Below the pieces are notes generated by a model that saw only the letters and a program-made list of their open reading frames with translations, had not been told where the DNA came from and ran no database searches. Below, one piece after another: positions 11,270 through 23,989 of a stretch of DNA of 64,000 nucleotides; positions within the stretch are counted from its first letter, which is position 1; the number at the start of each line of letters is the position of its first letter. Position numbers and translations under genes: made by a program. Source of the stretch: Hetaerina americana. Taxonomy: Eukaryota; Arthropoda; Insecta; Odonata; Calopterygidae. Where the stretch lies: assembly GCA_022747635.1 (NCBI GenBank), contig JAKTNV010000004.1, positions 82,744,552-82,808,551 of the forward strand, written 5' to 3'.

Positions 11270-13430
11270 AGGTAAAAGTATTTTCTCCCTCCACCCGAGC
11301 ACAGAGGATAGAAATTTTCCTTCAATTTGGGAAGATAATTCTCTTTCTCAATAGTTCTCAGCCACGGCTAAAATAATGAGAAAAATAAAGAAGCTACACA
11401 TTTACTCAATTTATAACGATATATTTTTTCTTTTGGTTTTGTCCTGTGAATATCAAAATAATGGATCGAGAACTTTAAATGCTTCTAGTTAATGGCAGTT
11501 GTTTCTTTATTACTTGAAGTGATGCCTTCTGCTACGTGTCAGCCCCCAGGGAACAGAAACTGGCTACGCTACTGCCTAGTGAGAGTATTTTTAGCCAAGG
11601 AAATTGTTGCGACAACTTGTTAAGTAGTAATTTCTAGGGTATCAGTGTTACCATTCTTGGAAATCGATCATATTCCCGATAATAAGAATAATTTTTAATG
11701 GAGTATAACCAGTTCGCGAAGTAGTTATATTTGGAAAAACCATTGGAACAACTATTCAAGTGCGCCTAGTTCATGTTCAATGCAATTTAATTTGACGATG
11801 TGGGGAAAGCGAAGCCGCAATTGGTACAAACACGTGGTAAACTCATTATTTGAGTCCTTCTTTGAATAAAGCCTAATCCTTGAAGTAAAAGGCCATCAAT
11901 GGCAACCACTCCATCAACCTTCCCTCTTTTCATTTCCCATCTGACCATCGTGGCAGCATGCCGACACCTTTCATCACAAAAAATACCATATGATAATATA
12001 TACTATTTATTTATTTGTGATGATAATTTAGTAAAGTAAATGATGGCCTCCTTATCAAGTTTCTATGCACAAACTTCATCGAGTAGCACTGCACAGGAAG
12101 AAATTTTGCCCGACCGCGCTAGGAAGGAAAAGTATTCTGGGTGAAAAGTACAGCGTGGTGTGTAATCACCCCTTGCCACACTCCCTTGCTGTTACTCGCA
12201 GGGTACTACACAAAAAACATAAATGCGAGAGAATTTAAATCAAGAAATATGTGAGTATTATTATAACGTTTAATTCTACTGGTTTTTAATACCTTCCTAA
12301 TCTACCATTTATCCACTATTACATTCTGTTTTATTTATTATTGAAAAAATATTCCATTGAATAAAATTTGTTATTTTGATTTTTGGGAGTAAATATGACA
12401 GGGAGAATTTAGAAATTTAATTATTTTTCAGTTTCAGTTTCTCTTCACTAAACTAATGAAACTTTATATATTTTTTCGTTAAATAAATCAAATTAGTTTA
12501 ACGAATGACTCTTAGGTGTCAGTGAGCAGTTGTAATAGTGACATTAACGTGATACGGCTGATGACAGTTTCCGTGTACTTCGTGGATTTCCAACACTTCC
12601 CTCTCCTAATTTTTCCCCTTTGCCAACAAGCGCTATCAAACTGGCTACGCTACTGTCAGCAGTTGCAATTCACCCGTTCTAGGCTCTAATTCTAGTATCG
12701 TCAGTTCTCTAAAAGGGCTTCCTCGCCTTCATTTCTTGTTTCTTTATAAATACTTCATCCCTTATCTGTAAGCCTTCCAGTATGTATCGTTATCTATAGT
12801 CAGCTGAGGTCAACTATTTTTCTCTCAAGATGCCCTCCACTGCTAATGTTATTCCTGAGCATTTGCGCGCACCAATTAACGGCATTCATATTGGGGCAGG
12901 GAGAAGAAGGCGGGAGAAAAACAGTGCTAAATGATGGAAAAGCTGTCTCCTGAAGGGAGCAAAAAGTTGGACATCCTAGTTGGAGAACTGTGTTGCTAAT
13001 TCTTCTCTTTTGCGCACTCTAATCTCATGCCTGGAGTAATAAGAATCGGCTACTCTCAGGAATCGAACTCTGTCGTTGGCCTGGCAGGGATTAAGAAATC
13101 AAAATACCCAGTTTCCCGTTGACATAGTCAGACTTCAGTTTCATCATACGCGGCCGTTTTTGTAGAATGGGTCACTTTTTAAGTGGTTGCAATCACGTAC
13201 TTGTTTTGTTACCGGGTGTATTCATATAGGGTGTCATTAACAAGAGAATTCAGGATATTAATGAGAGTTTGAATAAAGGAATCATGAAAAGAAGAATAAG
13301 GACAGCAGGAACAGAGAAAACTAGTAGTGTGCATTCTCATATGTTCAATCAAGAAAAGATACTGAAGAGGATCTTAGTCTCATTAGGTGGACCGAGGTCT
13401 CGTTAAAAAACTTCCAGGACTTTTTCAATC
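11270..13430. other. Unassigned AT-rich stretch
   Basis: Nothing coding is recognised. A short piece at about 12161-12212 (CACCCCTTGCCACACTCCCT followed by a GGGTACTACAC end) resembles the 3' end of the TGTAGA-tailed repeat family described at 14419. The 17-mer AACTGGCTACGCTACTG occurs at about 11556 and again at about 12640. Confidence 0.4.
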
Positions 13431-13731
13431 GGGGGATCGAGATGTTGTGGTTGCTGGCGTATTGGCTTCCCATCCAGAGGATCCGGGCTTGAATTCTGGA
13501 CGGTAGAATTTTTCAGTGGTATCCTCATCCCTCCATGAGGTGTTTTGTGGTGAGCACTTTGAGTGAGTACGACGTCCATCTAATGGGACGCTAAACTGCG
13601 GACCCCTTAGCGTCATTCGTTAAGAGTAGGCTAATGCCGACGCCGGGTTTCTCTCCACCCTTCTTCCTTTCCCCTCCAACCCTAGGGGCGCAAATTACTT
13701 CAGCTGTCGGTCATGTCCCCTAATGCTACAA
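13431..13731 (+). repeat. tRNA-headed SINE, diverged copy
   Basis: The copy starts GGGGGATCGAGATG, has a degenerate B-box (GGCTTGAATTCTGGAC), then the family core with ATGGGACGCTAAACTGCGGA and GCTAATGCCGACGCCGGG. It ends in CAGCTGTCGGTCATG plus a short A-rich tail. The order is the same as in the copies at 37538 and 47506. No target duplication is obvious. An open frame on the minus strand here is only repeat DNA. Confidence 0.85.
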
Positions 13732-14084
13732 CTTCTTTTGTTTCTGTTTCGCGCAAACGGAGGGTCACAGCGCGCACGATAAATTGCTAGAACTGATTAG
13801 TATATAACGTACCGAGAACACCTGTCATATGCAGAATTTTGATAACCTTCTTAGTTTGCAAACGTTAGGCCGTTAAAATGAACCAAAGTTTTTTGCACTC
13901 AGAAATTTTGAGAAATCAATTCAAAAGTTAGAGCAGGTTGTTTGCGTTAAATTTTGTTTAAAGTTGGGAATAACATTAATGATAAGTTTTGAAATACCAA
14001 TTGGAGGCTTTTCGGGATGAATGATTGAGTCGTTCAAGGTGTCGTGTATTGCATGGAGGGTTGAGGCAAGGTATGGCATGAAGA

Positions 14085-15060
14085 AAATACTCGTTGGGAA
14101 AGACCGCTTATTCCGACGGACGACGCTCATGTCACCGTAGCGAACACAGTTGTGCAGTCAAATCAACGTTTAATCAACCGTGAAATGGCGGAGAAGTGCA
14201 GGGTTCCATTTTGTTCGTGCTACGAAATTCTAACTGAAAGACTGAATTTGCGCCCAGTTGTTGATAAGTTTGTTCCGAGGCTGATGGCTGAGGCTGGCTG
14301 CAAAAACAACATACGAGTTGACCCTCAGCTGGAACTTCTTGAAATAGCAAATGACCTTGAAAGTATTTCAAAAGGAGTCATCGCGGGGGTACATGCGTGG
14401 TTTTATGGATACGACGTGTAATCATATTCTGGCTTACGCATTGTTGGATGGCTTTCGTGCTGCATCCTGTGGTGCAGTTGTTTCTTGGTTTATGGTGTAT
14501 GTGCTTGCATGAGTGTTGGATGAAGGGATTTTTGCATGAGTGTGTACGCCGCTGTGGGTGTTGTTTTGCATGTATGTGTTGATTTTGCATATGGTATTGT
14601 TCCTTGTTACGGATGGTGACCTAACACCCCCCGCCACACGCCCTTGCGGTGACTTGGGGATATTATGTAGATGTAAATGTAGAAACGAAGACCTATTCAG
14701 CGGAAATCGAACACTTGTACGAGACTTAAAAACGATCGTCAGGTGAGGTCAAATGTCAAAGAATGCTCACTATCTTATTCGGCTGGAAGTGGGGAGTAAA
14801 TGCTGCATCACGAAAACGTATCCGCGATTTTTGCACAAAAAATAGCATGATGGTGATCCCTCAATACATCTAGATGTACTAATCTGATCTGACTCCTTTG
14901 GACTTTCTCCTGTGCCTAAAGCTAAAGTAGAGAAAGTGGACACTAATGAAAAGATCTAAGAAAAATTGCTAATTGAGTTAAAAAGTATTGAAGAAGAGGA
15001 GTTATCTCGATACTTTCAGCAGTAGGAACAGGGGTGCACAAATATTATAGATCGCAAAAC
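14085..15060 (+). pseudogene. Mariner-like transposase pseudogene split by an inserted repeat
   Basis: The N-terminal part reads TDDAHVTVANTVVQSNQRL (from about 14112), then the HTH-linker with DKFVPRLM (around 14265) and VIAGVHAWFYGYDV up to 14418. The usual catalytic G-D-E-T-W is replaced by A-G-V-H-A-W. A repeat of about 260 bp follows. Transposase then resumes as VETKTYS at 14679, the exact continuation of YDV-ETK in this family. The C-terminal part contains IRDFCTKNSMMVIPQ (around 14827) and TPLDFLLCLKLK (around 14895), the place of the third catalytic aspartate. Several stops are present. I do not see terminal repeats. Confidence 0.82.
14419..14678 (+). mobile_element. Short dispersed repeat (TGTAGA-tailed family), inserted copy
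   Basis: The insertion splits the mariner transposase between YDV and ETK, which sets its limits within a few bases. It is GT-rich, has several TGCATG or TGCATGAGTGT motifs, then GCCACACGCCCTTGCGGTG, and ends ATTATGTAGATGTAAATG. The copies at 22237-22435 (minus) and 50017-50165 (minus) share the same order, including GATGAAGGGATTTTTGCATG. I see no coding capacity. A non-autonomous element is likely, of unknown class. Confidence 0.8.
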
Positions 15061-15089
15061 GATGCACTTTAGAGGGGAAAATGTTTCCT

Positions 15090-15860
15090 GATACATCGGG
15101 ATGCAAAAGAAATCATAAGAGAAGCATTGGAAGTAACGGAGACAGGAGTGAAGGTGGGAGGGAAACTCTTCAAATCATTTACCTTTGCGAATGAAGGGGC
15201 ATTATTTATCCACTCAGTCACAAACGTTTACAATCATTACTTAGTGCATTCCAGATTCAAATGGGATGGGATGTGATAAATCATAAGAAAACAATGATTA
15301 TAAGATTACTAAGAAATAGGAAGGCTAGTATCAACATAAAAGTTGGGAGATTTGAACTAGTACGGGTGAAACCGTTTACCTATTCGGCATATTGGTGCGG
15401 ACCTTAAAATAAAAATTGGTTTAGGCAAGGAAACGTTTCAGAAGAAACGAGAGTTAATGACAGGCACCTTAAGTAAAGTTTTAAGGGAAAGACTAGTGAA
15501 AATATTAGTATAGTCTTATATAGTTCATAAACTTAATTGTTGGGGCAGATGGTTAACCATACTTGGAGGCCTTTGTGATGTGGTCTCGGAGAAGAATGGA
15601 AAAAATAAAACGGGGGAAAGAAAAACAAACGATGAAGTCTTAATAGGAGAAGACTGTTGGAAGTCATTCGAAGAATGCAAGAAAAGAGGATTCAGAGAAG
15701 AGACTGAGAGAGGTGACGGAATGCTGAAGACAGAAATAGAGGAGAGGATATTGGGAAAGCAAGATAGGGGAGGATGAGAATGAGAATTTTGGATGAAAAG
15801 GGAGGGGCAGATATTATCTAGAGATATAATCAATTATTGTAATATGAATTGTGGGATTTA
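15090..15860 (+). pseudogene. RTE-like LINE remnant, 3' part
   Basis: Translation gives GVKVGGKLFKSFTFAN (around 15150), then INIKVGRFELV (around 15333), and LEAFVMWSRRRMEKI (around 15564-15610) followed by KTNDEV. This is the same family and order as at 1470. Frames shift several times and stops intervene. No target duplication was identified. Confidence 0.75.
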
Positions 15861-17480
15861 ACTATATTTTTTGTCATGTTATTTATGGCTTAGGAATGCA
15901 ATGGTGTGGGTTGTCAGTGTCCACCAAAAACCCATCTAGAGCTGGTAGACTAATACTTCTACTAATAATAATCTTTTAGGCGTTGGTTGTTAACTACTTC
16001 ATCTGTCAGTGAACGAGAGTTAGGGACGATGCTAGTTATTATGAATATATTTTACGCCGGAAAGGGTAGAAGGGAAAAGTAGCAGTAATTCTAAGAAGTT
16101 ATTTTAAAATTTTTCGTTTTCTCTTACTATTTTCAATCAGGATAAATGTTGCCATAGTGCAAAAAAACAGTTGTGGCTCCTGGAAGAGTAATTTCTATTG
16201 GTTTCAATTTTAATTTTCAGTTTTAGATGTATTCTTTTTTATTTTATCATATTTTTTGTGCTTGGATGGATAATCCGATCAATCCGAATAATAATAAAAT
16301 CTACGCTCAGCGCGTGGACAAAATTTGAAAGGTGAACGCATTTGTATTTAATTAATTTAAGAATTTAAGGATTGAAAGAAAACCCAAAGAAAGTATGTTA
16401 TAATATTGAGAATTATATATTTTGTATCAAGGGCATTTTTGGTAATATCCCAGGAATGATATGAGCCATTTTAGCTGGTGATAAGGTTCCCTAAGGCTAC
16501 AGTTTGCAAACCTCTTTGATTTTCCCATCCTCTTTGGGAAAAATGCGGATTAATTGTTAAGAGTCCTATAGATTAATTCAGCGAGCAAAGTTTGTCAAAT
16601 TTAAAAACGGTGACGGTAATTAAGGTAATAGTCCTAAAAATGTGATCCTGGTCACAAAACGAGAACCGAAGCATGTAATTGACAAGAAAAACGTGATAAT
16701 GTAATTTTTACTGCCTTATGCCACATTGTAGTAAATTTCTATAGCATTTTAGGCTGCCAAATTTAATTTTTGAATTAGCTTTTCATGCGCATGCGCACTA
16801 GGTTTGACTGATCTGTTGGATATGTAACCACTATATTGTCGTCAGTTAATTTTTGTTTGCCTTCGAATGACGATGTGTATCTTAGAATATTAATTAGTAA
16901 TTAGGAGTATCTTCTAGTATATCATTATTTGTGATTCTGAGATGATAAATCCTCTCTAGTAACATGATATTTTGCCTCAAAAGCGAAGTAAGTGGTTCCA
17001 TAGGAATCATACAAGTACATATTTGATACTTTGCAGCAGGAAGAGTGTATTTAAATTCTCCCAGATCCTACTCATTACTCCAATAAATGGGAAGTTGCCC
17101 TATCATGGACGGTTTATAAAAAAATGGAGCACAAATAATGACTGAGGATAGTTGAATACCTCAATGAAATATCACTAATTAAATTCGTACGGTGACATCT
17201 GACTCTCCTGGGCACATTCTTGGTAATCCTCCAATTTTAATACATTCCAAGATTCCGTCTCGTAATCCCTATTTGACTTCCCCGAGGTTCCTGACACGGA
17301 AGAAATTAATGAGCCCACATAAATATAAGAGGAAAAAAAACCCTGAAATGTATCCATTTGTATCAGTCCTCGAAAACTTCCTCCTGCAGCGACCCTAAGA
17401 CATCATTTAATACCCTTGCATCTCTGCCCATTAAGCGCTTCTTCTCGAGAGAACTGCCCAATTGGATCAAATATTTCCTT
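15861..17480. other. Unassigned AT-rich stretch
   Basis: I see no gene, repeat family or structured element here. Confidence 0.4.
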
Positions 17481-18180
17481 TGCAGTGCCTAGAGCACCGT
17501 GAAATAATTGTAGACTTTTATACCAAGTGCAACGAGTAATTCTATCTTGACTTGAACAATGCTTTTAAGGGCCGCGAGAGTACTACGGGGATTGTGGGAG
17601 GAGTACCCTAAGGATGGTCGTAAGGAGGCGATGTAGTTTGCGAGGTGCTCCACGAAGTAGTCTCGGAGAGAATGCAGAATTAGTCTCCCTCGGGATTCTA
17701 AAAGCCGAGAAGGGAAAGGGAACGAGCATTTTGCGGCACGGCAGAAATCGTTTCTCGTCCCTCCATTTCCCATCGCATCGCCCCATTATATTTCTCTTCT
17801 GTCGTGCCGACAACGTTGCGTACACGGCAGTCTGCTTGAACACAGATCATTATTTCTTCCATAAAATGTATCTGCTGAAGAAAAAACGTGAACAGCCCTC
17901 TTCGATAAAGCAGTTATTCGTACGACCCAATGAACAAGGAAGGATCCATTCTTTCGTTCCTTCCTCATTCTGCTGAAAACTTTTAACACCAATACATTAA
18001 AAGCTTTATTTTTCCCAGTCCACGGTATGTAATCATTACAAAATCAGAAATAACCTCTGCCAACTTGTAAATTCAGAGAGCAGAATTTAAAGCGATGCTC
18101 ATTATTAAATTTTTACATAGGTATAAGTGCATGTGTGTCAAGCACGTGCAGTTACATATTTCTATTCATGTGTAAGTGAA
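17481..18180. other. Unassigned stretch with GC-richer open region
   Basis: Between about 17550 and 17960 the DNA is richer in GC and open in several frames on both strands (longest about 120 codons). None resembles a known family. The overlapping frames suggest composition rather than a gene, but an unrecognised exon cannot be excluded. Confidence 0.3.
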
Positions 18181-18184
18181 TATT

Positions 18185-18275
18185 TATGCACAGAAGAATG
18201 GTATATAAGACACCACCTGCCACGTGCCCTTCCTGTGGCTTCCTGGGTATTGCGTAGATGTACAAATGTACCTGC
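18185..18275 (+). repeat. Fragment of the TGTAGA-tailed repeat family
   Basis: ACCTGCCACGTGCCCTTCCT is followed by GTGGCTTCCTGGGTATTGCG and TAGATGTACAAATGTA. This matches the 3' end of the element at 14419-14678 with moderate divergence. Confidence 0.6.
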
Positions 18276-19050
18276 TTATAACTTTTCGTCGAGACCCTTT
18301 CGGCTTTCATACTTCCCCGTTTTTGCATACTCCTTTCCGCGAAACAAATTTCGTGCCTTGTTTAAATATATACTTTCCTTCTTATTTTTTATACACAGTT
18401 GACTCCTCTCCCACGCTTTTATTTTTTTAGTGATTCGACTAGAACCAACACAGAACTCTTTCATCCTTGTCTGAAACAGGTGCACTCTATTCACATACCT
18501 TCATAACCAATATGTTCTTCAACCTTTCTCCCTTTGTTTACCACCGCAAAAACTCCTTAAGTATCACAGACCAACCGAATTTATTTGGCATCTTTGCCTA
18601 TCCTAGTATACCAACGGGGCTATAATTTGGGCAGAGGTACCAACGCTCCGTCGAGCCATAGTTTTTCATGATTCAGGAAACATTTCGTTGGTTTTATACA
18701 TTTATGTTGACTGCCAATTACACCTGTATTTAATTTTGCGAGATTTTTAATCTCATAATCACAAAACACATTTGATTATTTATTCCTTTAACAAATAACC
18801 AATTAAAGGTATAGGGTTAATTTGTGATAAATATTATGAAATTAACTAATCCATGTCAAATTTGAGTTCAGTTTCTTACCAAAATGTGCTATTAAATTAT
18901 TAAGGTAACATTTAAAAGAAGTCCATTCCACTTGCATGTCCAAATGGTCGATCACATGGTTCAAGGAAAGGAGAATTTGCCGTGATTTTATTGCATTTAT
19001 TGAGCGATGAGATCAACTTCACATAAAAATCGTGTTATAAATATGTTCGG
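18276..19050. other. Unassigned AT-rich stretch
   Basis: Nothing is recognised. Confidence 0.4.
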
Positions 19051-19055
19051 TGATA

Positions 19056-19798
19056 CAAGGTATGTCCCAATAGTAGTAGGAATGAGTCGACTAAAATGAA
19101 TTTATTGCCAGAATTGTGAAATACACTCAAAAGTATTCCACTCACAGTTTCGGATTTTCCACGCTTTCTGAAAGGTGGCCCCCGGAATGCTGCGAACCTC
19201 CCTCGTCACGGCCTATTATAACGCTTCCATCGAGCCATGGTGATGCCCTTTCAACACGGATTTGAGGAATAAGTCTGGCGGGGTAACATCAGGGCTGTAC
19301 GGAGGCTGAGGCATGGTCGAGGAGCTCTTGGCAGATTCACGTTCGAGTTTCCTTTTGTTCGTCCAAGAGCACTCACGCACCGCAACACCAACTTCGCTCA
19401 CGCCTTTTTCATGCCTATGTTGTCGGCTACAAGTGAATGAATTTCATTTTTAGGGATGCCAAGTCCATCAGAAACCATGCCAACACTTAATATGCGATCC
19501 CTATCCAACAAAGCCTTCACCCTAGTAAGATCATCACTTTTTGAGGTCGAAGGGCATCCTGAATGTTCAGCGTCTTCTCTACCCTCATAAGAAAGGGGTT
19601 AGGCGGACGGATGATAACGACCCATCGCTATAGAGGTTTCGCAAATAAACTATCCGCACTCCGCAAAGCCTGGGAGCCAACTGCCACCGGCTTCCAAGTT
19701 TTCCTGAGACCCCTCCTTCGAACCCAGCCACAGAAACCGTCGCCCGTCAGTCCGTCTATCCGGGAAGAAATGCCATACTACTTTTGGGACTGACCTTG
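19056..19798 (-). mobile_element. Internally deleted mariner-like element with terminal inverted repeats
   Basis: The ends are inverted repeats of about 28 bp: the left begins CAAGGTATGTCCCAATAGTA and the right, read inward, begins CAAGGTCAGTCCCAAAAGTA. Both are flanked by TA (19054-19055 and 19799-19800), as for mariner insertion. On the minus strand the interior keeps an N-terminal piece, GREDAEHSGCPSTSKS then RVKALLDRDRILSVGMV, and a C-terminal piece, PQPPYSPDVTPPDLFLKSVL (about 19240-19310). The central catalytic region between them is missing. At 743 bp it is far shorter than a normal element, so it is a deletion derivative dependent on another transposase. Confidence 0.85.
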
Positions 19799-19800
19799 TA

Positions 19801-21490
19801 TACAGAAGGAAGTTGGAGCAAGAGCTTTCAGCTTAATGTCCTGCTTCATTTCACGCTATGATTCAGTAAATATGTCTCCTTGGAAAACAGTAGTTGTAAA
19901 AAATAAAGACTCTCGCATGATGTAATTTCTTTAGATATAGTGTACTACTGATAAAATATTTGGTTAAAAAATATTTTCTGAACTTAAAAAGTGTCGGCAT
20001 TTTATGTGAATTTGAATAAATATTTCATTAGATTTACTTAAATTTAATTTCTTCTATTTTAATCTTTCTTATTAGTAACTGTGTTTCCTGTTTTTGACAG
20101 GAAATTTAGAAAAAAAACGAAGCCCGGCTTTGGATATCTCGTATCCTGAAGGAGTATAGAAAACATAATGTGATGCCATTTTAATTTATTTTAACTCATT
20201 GTTTACAGATGACTTATAATCACATTGCTTTTCATGTCAGTTAAAGCATCAATTAATTCTTCTGGGTTTTATCGTCTGAAATTTATCTTGTGATATTTGA
20301 TCAGCTTATTTCGAGGTGCTGTCGCAATGCGACGAAATTAACCAAATGATTGATTTACCTGTCATACTGTCTATTTGTAGCTCGTCAGATGAATTCCCTT
20401 CTCTGTCTTGGAAGGCAATCTTCGGAAAAGAAGTTATTAAGCTCACTGACAACCTATTAGAAAGTTTCGCTGTTTAACTAGTCTAAAAACCGCCGGTCTA
20501 TTTTGTTCTAAAATTAACTTCCTGCGCCACGGAGTCCCTTGGTCCTCCAAAAAGCCCAAGTTCTTTGCCTGCGGGTGTTTATTAATTATCTGCCCGTCAA
20601 ATTTTGAGTGGGCCCAAAGGATTCTTGTATACATACCAATGAAATTGGGCTTTTTATGCAAAAGAAAATCATTTTTAACATTTATATTTTTAAAATGATA
20701 ATTACTTTCTGTAATTATATTTATTTATTATTATTTTATCTTGAGCGAACTTTGGTCGAATTCTCAGTGGCTTTCAGTTACTGACGTGAAATTGAGATCC
20801 CTTTGATTTTACCTAATATCATGGAATTTTTCATCGTCACCTTTGTCATTCTTCTATGCTAGTTTACTTACAAAATTCCTAGCTGTATCCTTATAAATTC
20901 TTTACCACCGTCACTTTATTCGGGTATAAATAAGTAGGATACTTCCACCACGGTTCACAGAGAAACAAGGCCACTAACAGATTACGAGCTACTTCACGGC
21001 GAATTAGAACATACACCGCAGTAATCTAAGGAATGGGGACTATAATTAAGCGTGAAAATATGATTTTACGAATCAACGTAATGATGTTTTGAATAATTGA
21101 TAAGAGAATCAAGAAATGCCGTATGAAATAAATGGGATCGTACTAAGCAACTCGGAACTGGGAAATTTATTTGGGTGTTACACTTAAATCAAATATATCA
21201 TGAGGTACACACAGAAGAATTCGTAGGGCAGCCTTACATATACTAGGTTTACTTAAAAATTTGTAGGAAAGTTCTACCTAAGTTTTTTGACTATCAAATC
21301 TTTCTAGGAAGTCATAATTGATACAGGAAAAGGAGCTCTCCCTGGATACCCTATTATGAGAATTTCCAAAACGTTGGGCTTAAAACTGGTTGACTCTACC
21401 ACTACCTATCGAACCGACCAGAAGGTCAAAAATTAGGGTAATAATTAGAGATACCACGAGGCATCTTCGCCATGAAGTTCTGGTGCCTTA
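19801..21490. other. Unassigned AT-rich stretch
   Basis: No gene or repeat family is recognised, apart from ordinary AT-rich low-complexity runs. Confidence 0.4.
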
Positions 21491-21494
21491 AAAA

Positions 21495-21600
21495 TTACAC
21501 AGATTGGTGGCGAATCTGAGGGTGACCAGAGGTGTGCTCGGAAATCAAACCCGGGCCCTCCAGTCAGTAGTCCAAAGTTGCCGTGTCCGCTTCGTATAGA
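21495..21600 (-). repeat. Possible tRNA-derived SINE head
   Basis: On the minus strand GGACTACTGACTGGAGGGCC is followed by CGGGTTTGATTTCCG, which resembles a tRNA anticodon-to-T-arm layout with a B-box-like core. Similar strings start at about 53455 (GGACTACTGACCAGAGGGCC) and 54836 (GGACTCCTGACTGCTGGGCC). I infer a small dispersed family. Confidence 0.42.
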
Positions 21601-22235
21601 ATGGGTAAGAATATTTGAAAAAACCCCAATTAGATATCAATCATATTCGGATTCTCATTTCCCCAATACTATTCTAATAAATTGAAATTTTTTTTCCAGC
21701 TTGTTTATGTATTTCCCTCGTATATTTCATCCAGGAGAGATAGTGAGTAAGTGTAAGCAAAAAAGTATATCATTTTATCTATCTTTTCCATTTCCTTCTT
21801 TGAGATGCAGCAGGTGTACGGGAGGGATTTATTTTCTATTGGTAATTAGACTCTTAGTAATGTTTCACATGCATTTTTTTATATTTTAGAGCAACTTTGA
21901 CGTCATAATGCCGTTGTTAAGGTACAAAAAAGGATGAAAAATATTTTCCTAAATGCTAAATTGCACCACGGAATTGCACAAAAAAATGTCTTTGACAATG
22001 TCGCGCTGCAATTATTCGTAACTCTGTAGTGGTGATTACGGTGAAATGAATCGGAGTAATAAAAATTTCGGAAATTCTCTCTCCCAGATGTGGTATTTTC
22101 CTACGAAATGTCCTCCATCGCACTCGGTCCTGAAAGTATCTTATTTCCCTTTCTTTTAATTTCTGCCATTTTTTAATCCAAACTTATTTCCTTCAATTTT
22201 TCACTCTATTGCTCTTCTTAGCAAGTAGTTTTGAC
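21601..22235. other. Unassigned AT-rich stretch
   Basis: Nothing is recognised. Confidence 0.4.
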
Positions 22236-22236
22236 G

Positions 22237-22435
22237 TACATCTACATCTACATAATACCCCGCAAGCCGCCGCAAGGGCGTGTGGCGGGGGATGTTAGGT
22301 AACCAACCGTAACAAGGAACAATACCACATGCAAAAAACAATACGGGAAATTACACCCACAGCAGCACACACACTCATGCAAAAATCCCTTCATCCAACG
22401 TATTGTGTGATCCAACCAAATAGCCTTTCTCTTGC
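22237..22435 (-). mobile_element. TGTAGA-tailed short repeat
   Basis: This is the clearest second copy of the element at 14419-14678. Read on the minus strand it gives GATGAAGGGATTTTTGCATG, then GGTATTGTTCCTTGTTACGG, then CCGCCACACGCCCTTGCGGC, and ends TTATGTAGATGTAGATGTA. The terminal hexamer repeats mark the 3' end. The 5' part is shorter than in the 14.4 kb copy. An open frame across it reflects shared DNA, not a gene. Confidence 0.82.
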
Positions 22436-23985
22436 CACCCATCTTTGAATAAAGTCACAACAAAGTGTTTTATTACCTGCTATGGATAATAAAATAAGCG
22501 TTTCGTTTACTGATCGAAGGGTCTATACTCGATATTGGGTGACTTCAGATTCTCCAGATTCCCCCAATCTGTGTGAATTTTCGATTACCCAAGTCAGACG
22601 AAAAACCGCCGCTGGCAAAGGGTAAGAAAATGACTCTCATTTTCCACATATAGTACGTGTGAATTACGCATTCTTTTTTCAAGTAAATACTTGCCGTCAC
22701 CTGTCAAATCAAAATTCGAGTTGATTACTGTGACTTTTGAAATGAGTTGAGGCTAAATTTTGTTACCATAAAAAATTATTTAATTGGTCAAAGTAACGGA
22801 CATTTTAATGGTAATATAGGTTTTTAAGATTCTTGGCCCTGGTATTTCACATCGAATTACTAATGAAACGAGATATTTCGAGTATGGCTGCGTGTGAAGC
22901 ATGTCGTTGAATAACGTTTCTCTCACGTCTCACGGAGATTCGTAATGAGCATGAGCGCAGACGGAATGACGAACTTCGGTTCTTTTTCCCTTTCCAGCAT
23001 TAATCAAGAAAGACTTGGCGTATTACAGAATTTATGTGATTTAATTCTCCGCATAAATCCTTTGCGAGGCGTTTCGAATGGACTGAGAGAGGAAAAAAAA
23101 GACCGTATTGCAGCACGCGAGAAAAGCGTTCCTATTCAATAAAGGGAGAACGAGGTCGCAATTTTGAAAGGGGGTTCTCGGATGCAGTCGGTGGCCCAAA
23201 TTACGTGATCCCAATTACGCCAATATAAAAGCCTGGAAAAGATAATTAAAGTGCCTCAGAGAGTGAGATTGGGATAGAGAAAAGAGTACTTCAAAGAGAA
23301 AAATTCAAAGACAAAAATGTCTATTGGTTAAGCTGACATGTCTAAATTGCCAGTCACCCTTTCTGTCGGCTGCACTAAGTCTCTGCGTAAAGTCTGATCG
23401 TAAAGGCCGACTAACACCTTAACCTTTGAGTTTGTTAGAAAAATGTACGGTATCGAATGTTAATTTTTAACTTTTTAACTGTATCTCTAGAATGTTTTAA
23501 TTTGCCTATTTTTCTAACTGAAACGACACAGGACCATAAAAATGTCACTACAAACAGTTAATATGCGCGAATTCCGAGAATACATAATCAGATTTTACTT
23601 ATCTGTAATTTTGGAATTATTATGAATATGGCTTTCGAGACATTGTTCAGTTTTTTAAATAAACAAGCTCTTTTCCATTTAATAAAAATATTTTTTTTCG
23701 TTGAGAGTTGATACCGATAGCAATGTTGTACATTATCAATTACACGTATTCAATTAAATTTAGCGACTCTCACTTACCGACTTTACCTTGTATCACGAGT
23801 TAATGTCATTTTCTCGGAACTTTGCACATACCTGTTCTTCGTACGTACTTCTATATTGCCATGTTTTTCCTATTGCATGGTGTTGTGAAAAATGTTATTC
23901 ACTTTATCTCTTCTATTTTCTGAAATATACTCATTAGTTTTTTCCAATTCCCACTCTATGCAACATCTTTTCGGAGTCAACGAAA
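22436..23985. other. Unassigned stretch
   Basis: No family is recognised. A somewhat GC-richer part around 22900-23170 holds a 65-codon frame of no recognisable type. Confidence 0.35.
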
Positions 23986-23989
23986 CAGG

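Noticed and set aside
17583..17992. Overlapping frames of 86-120 codons
   Set aside because: Several frames are open at once on both strands in a GC-richer patch, which is expected from composition.
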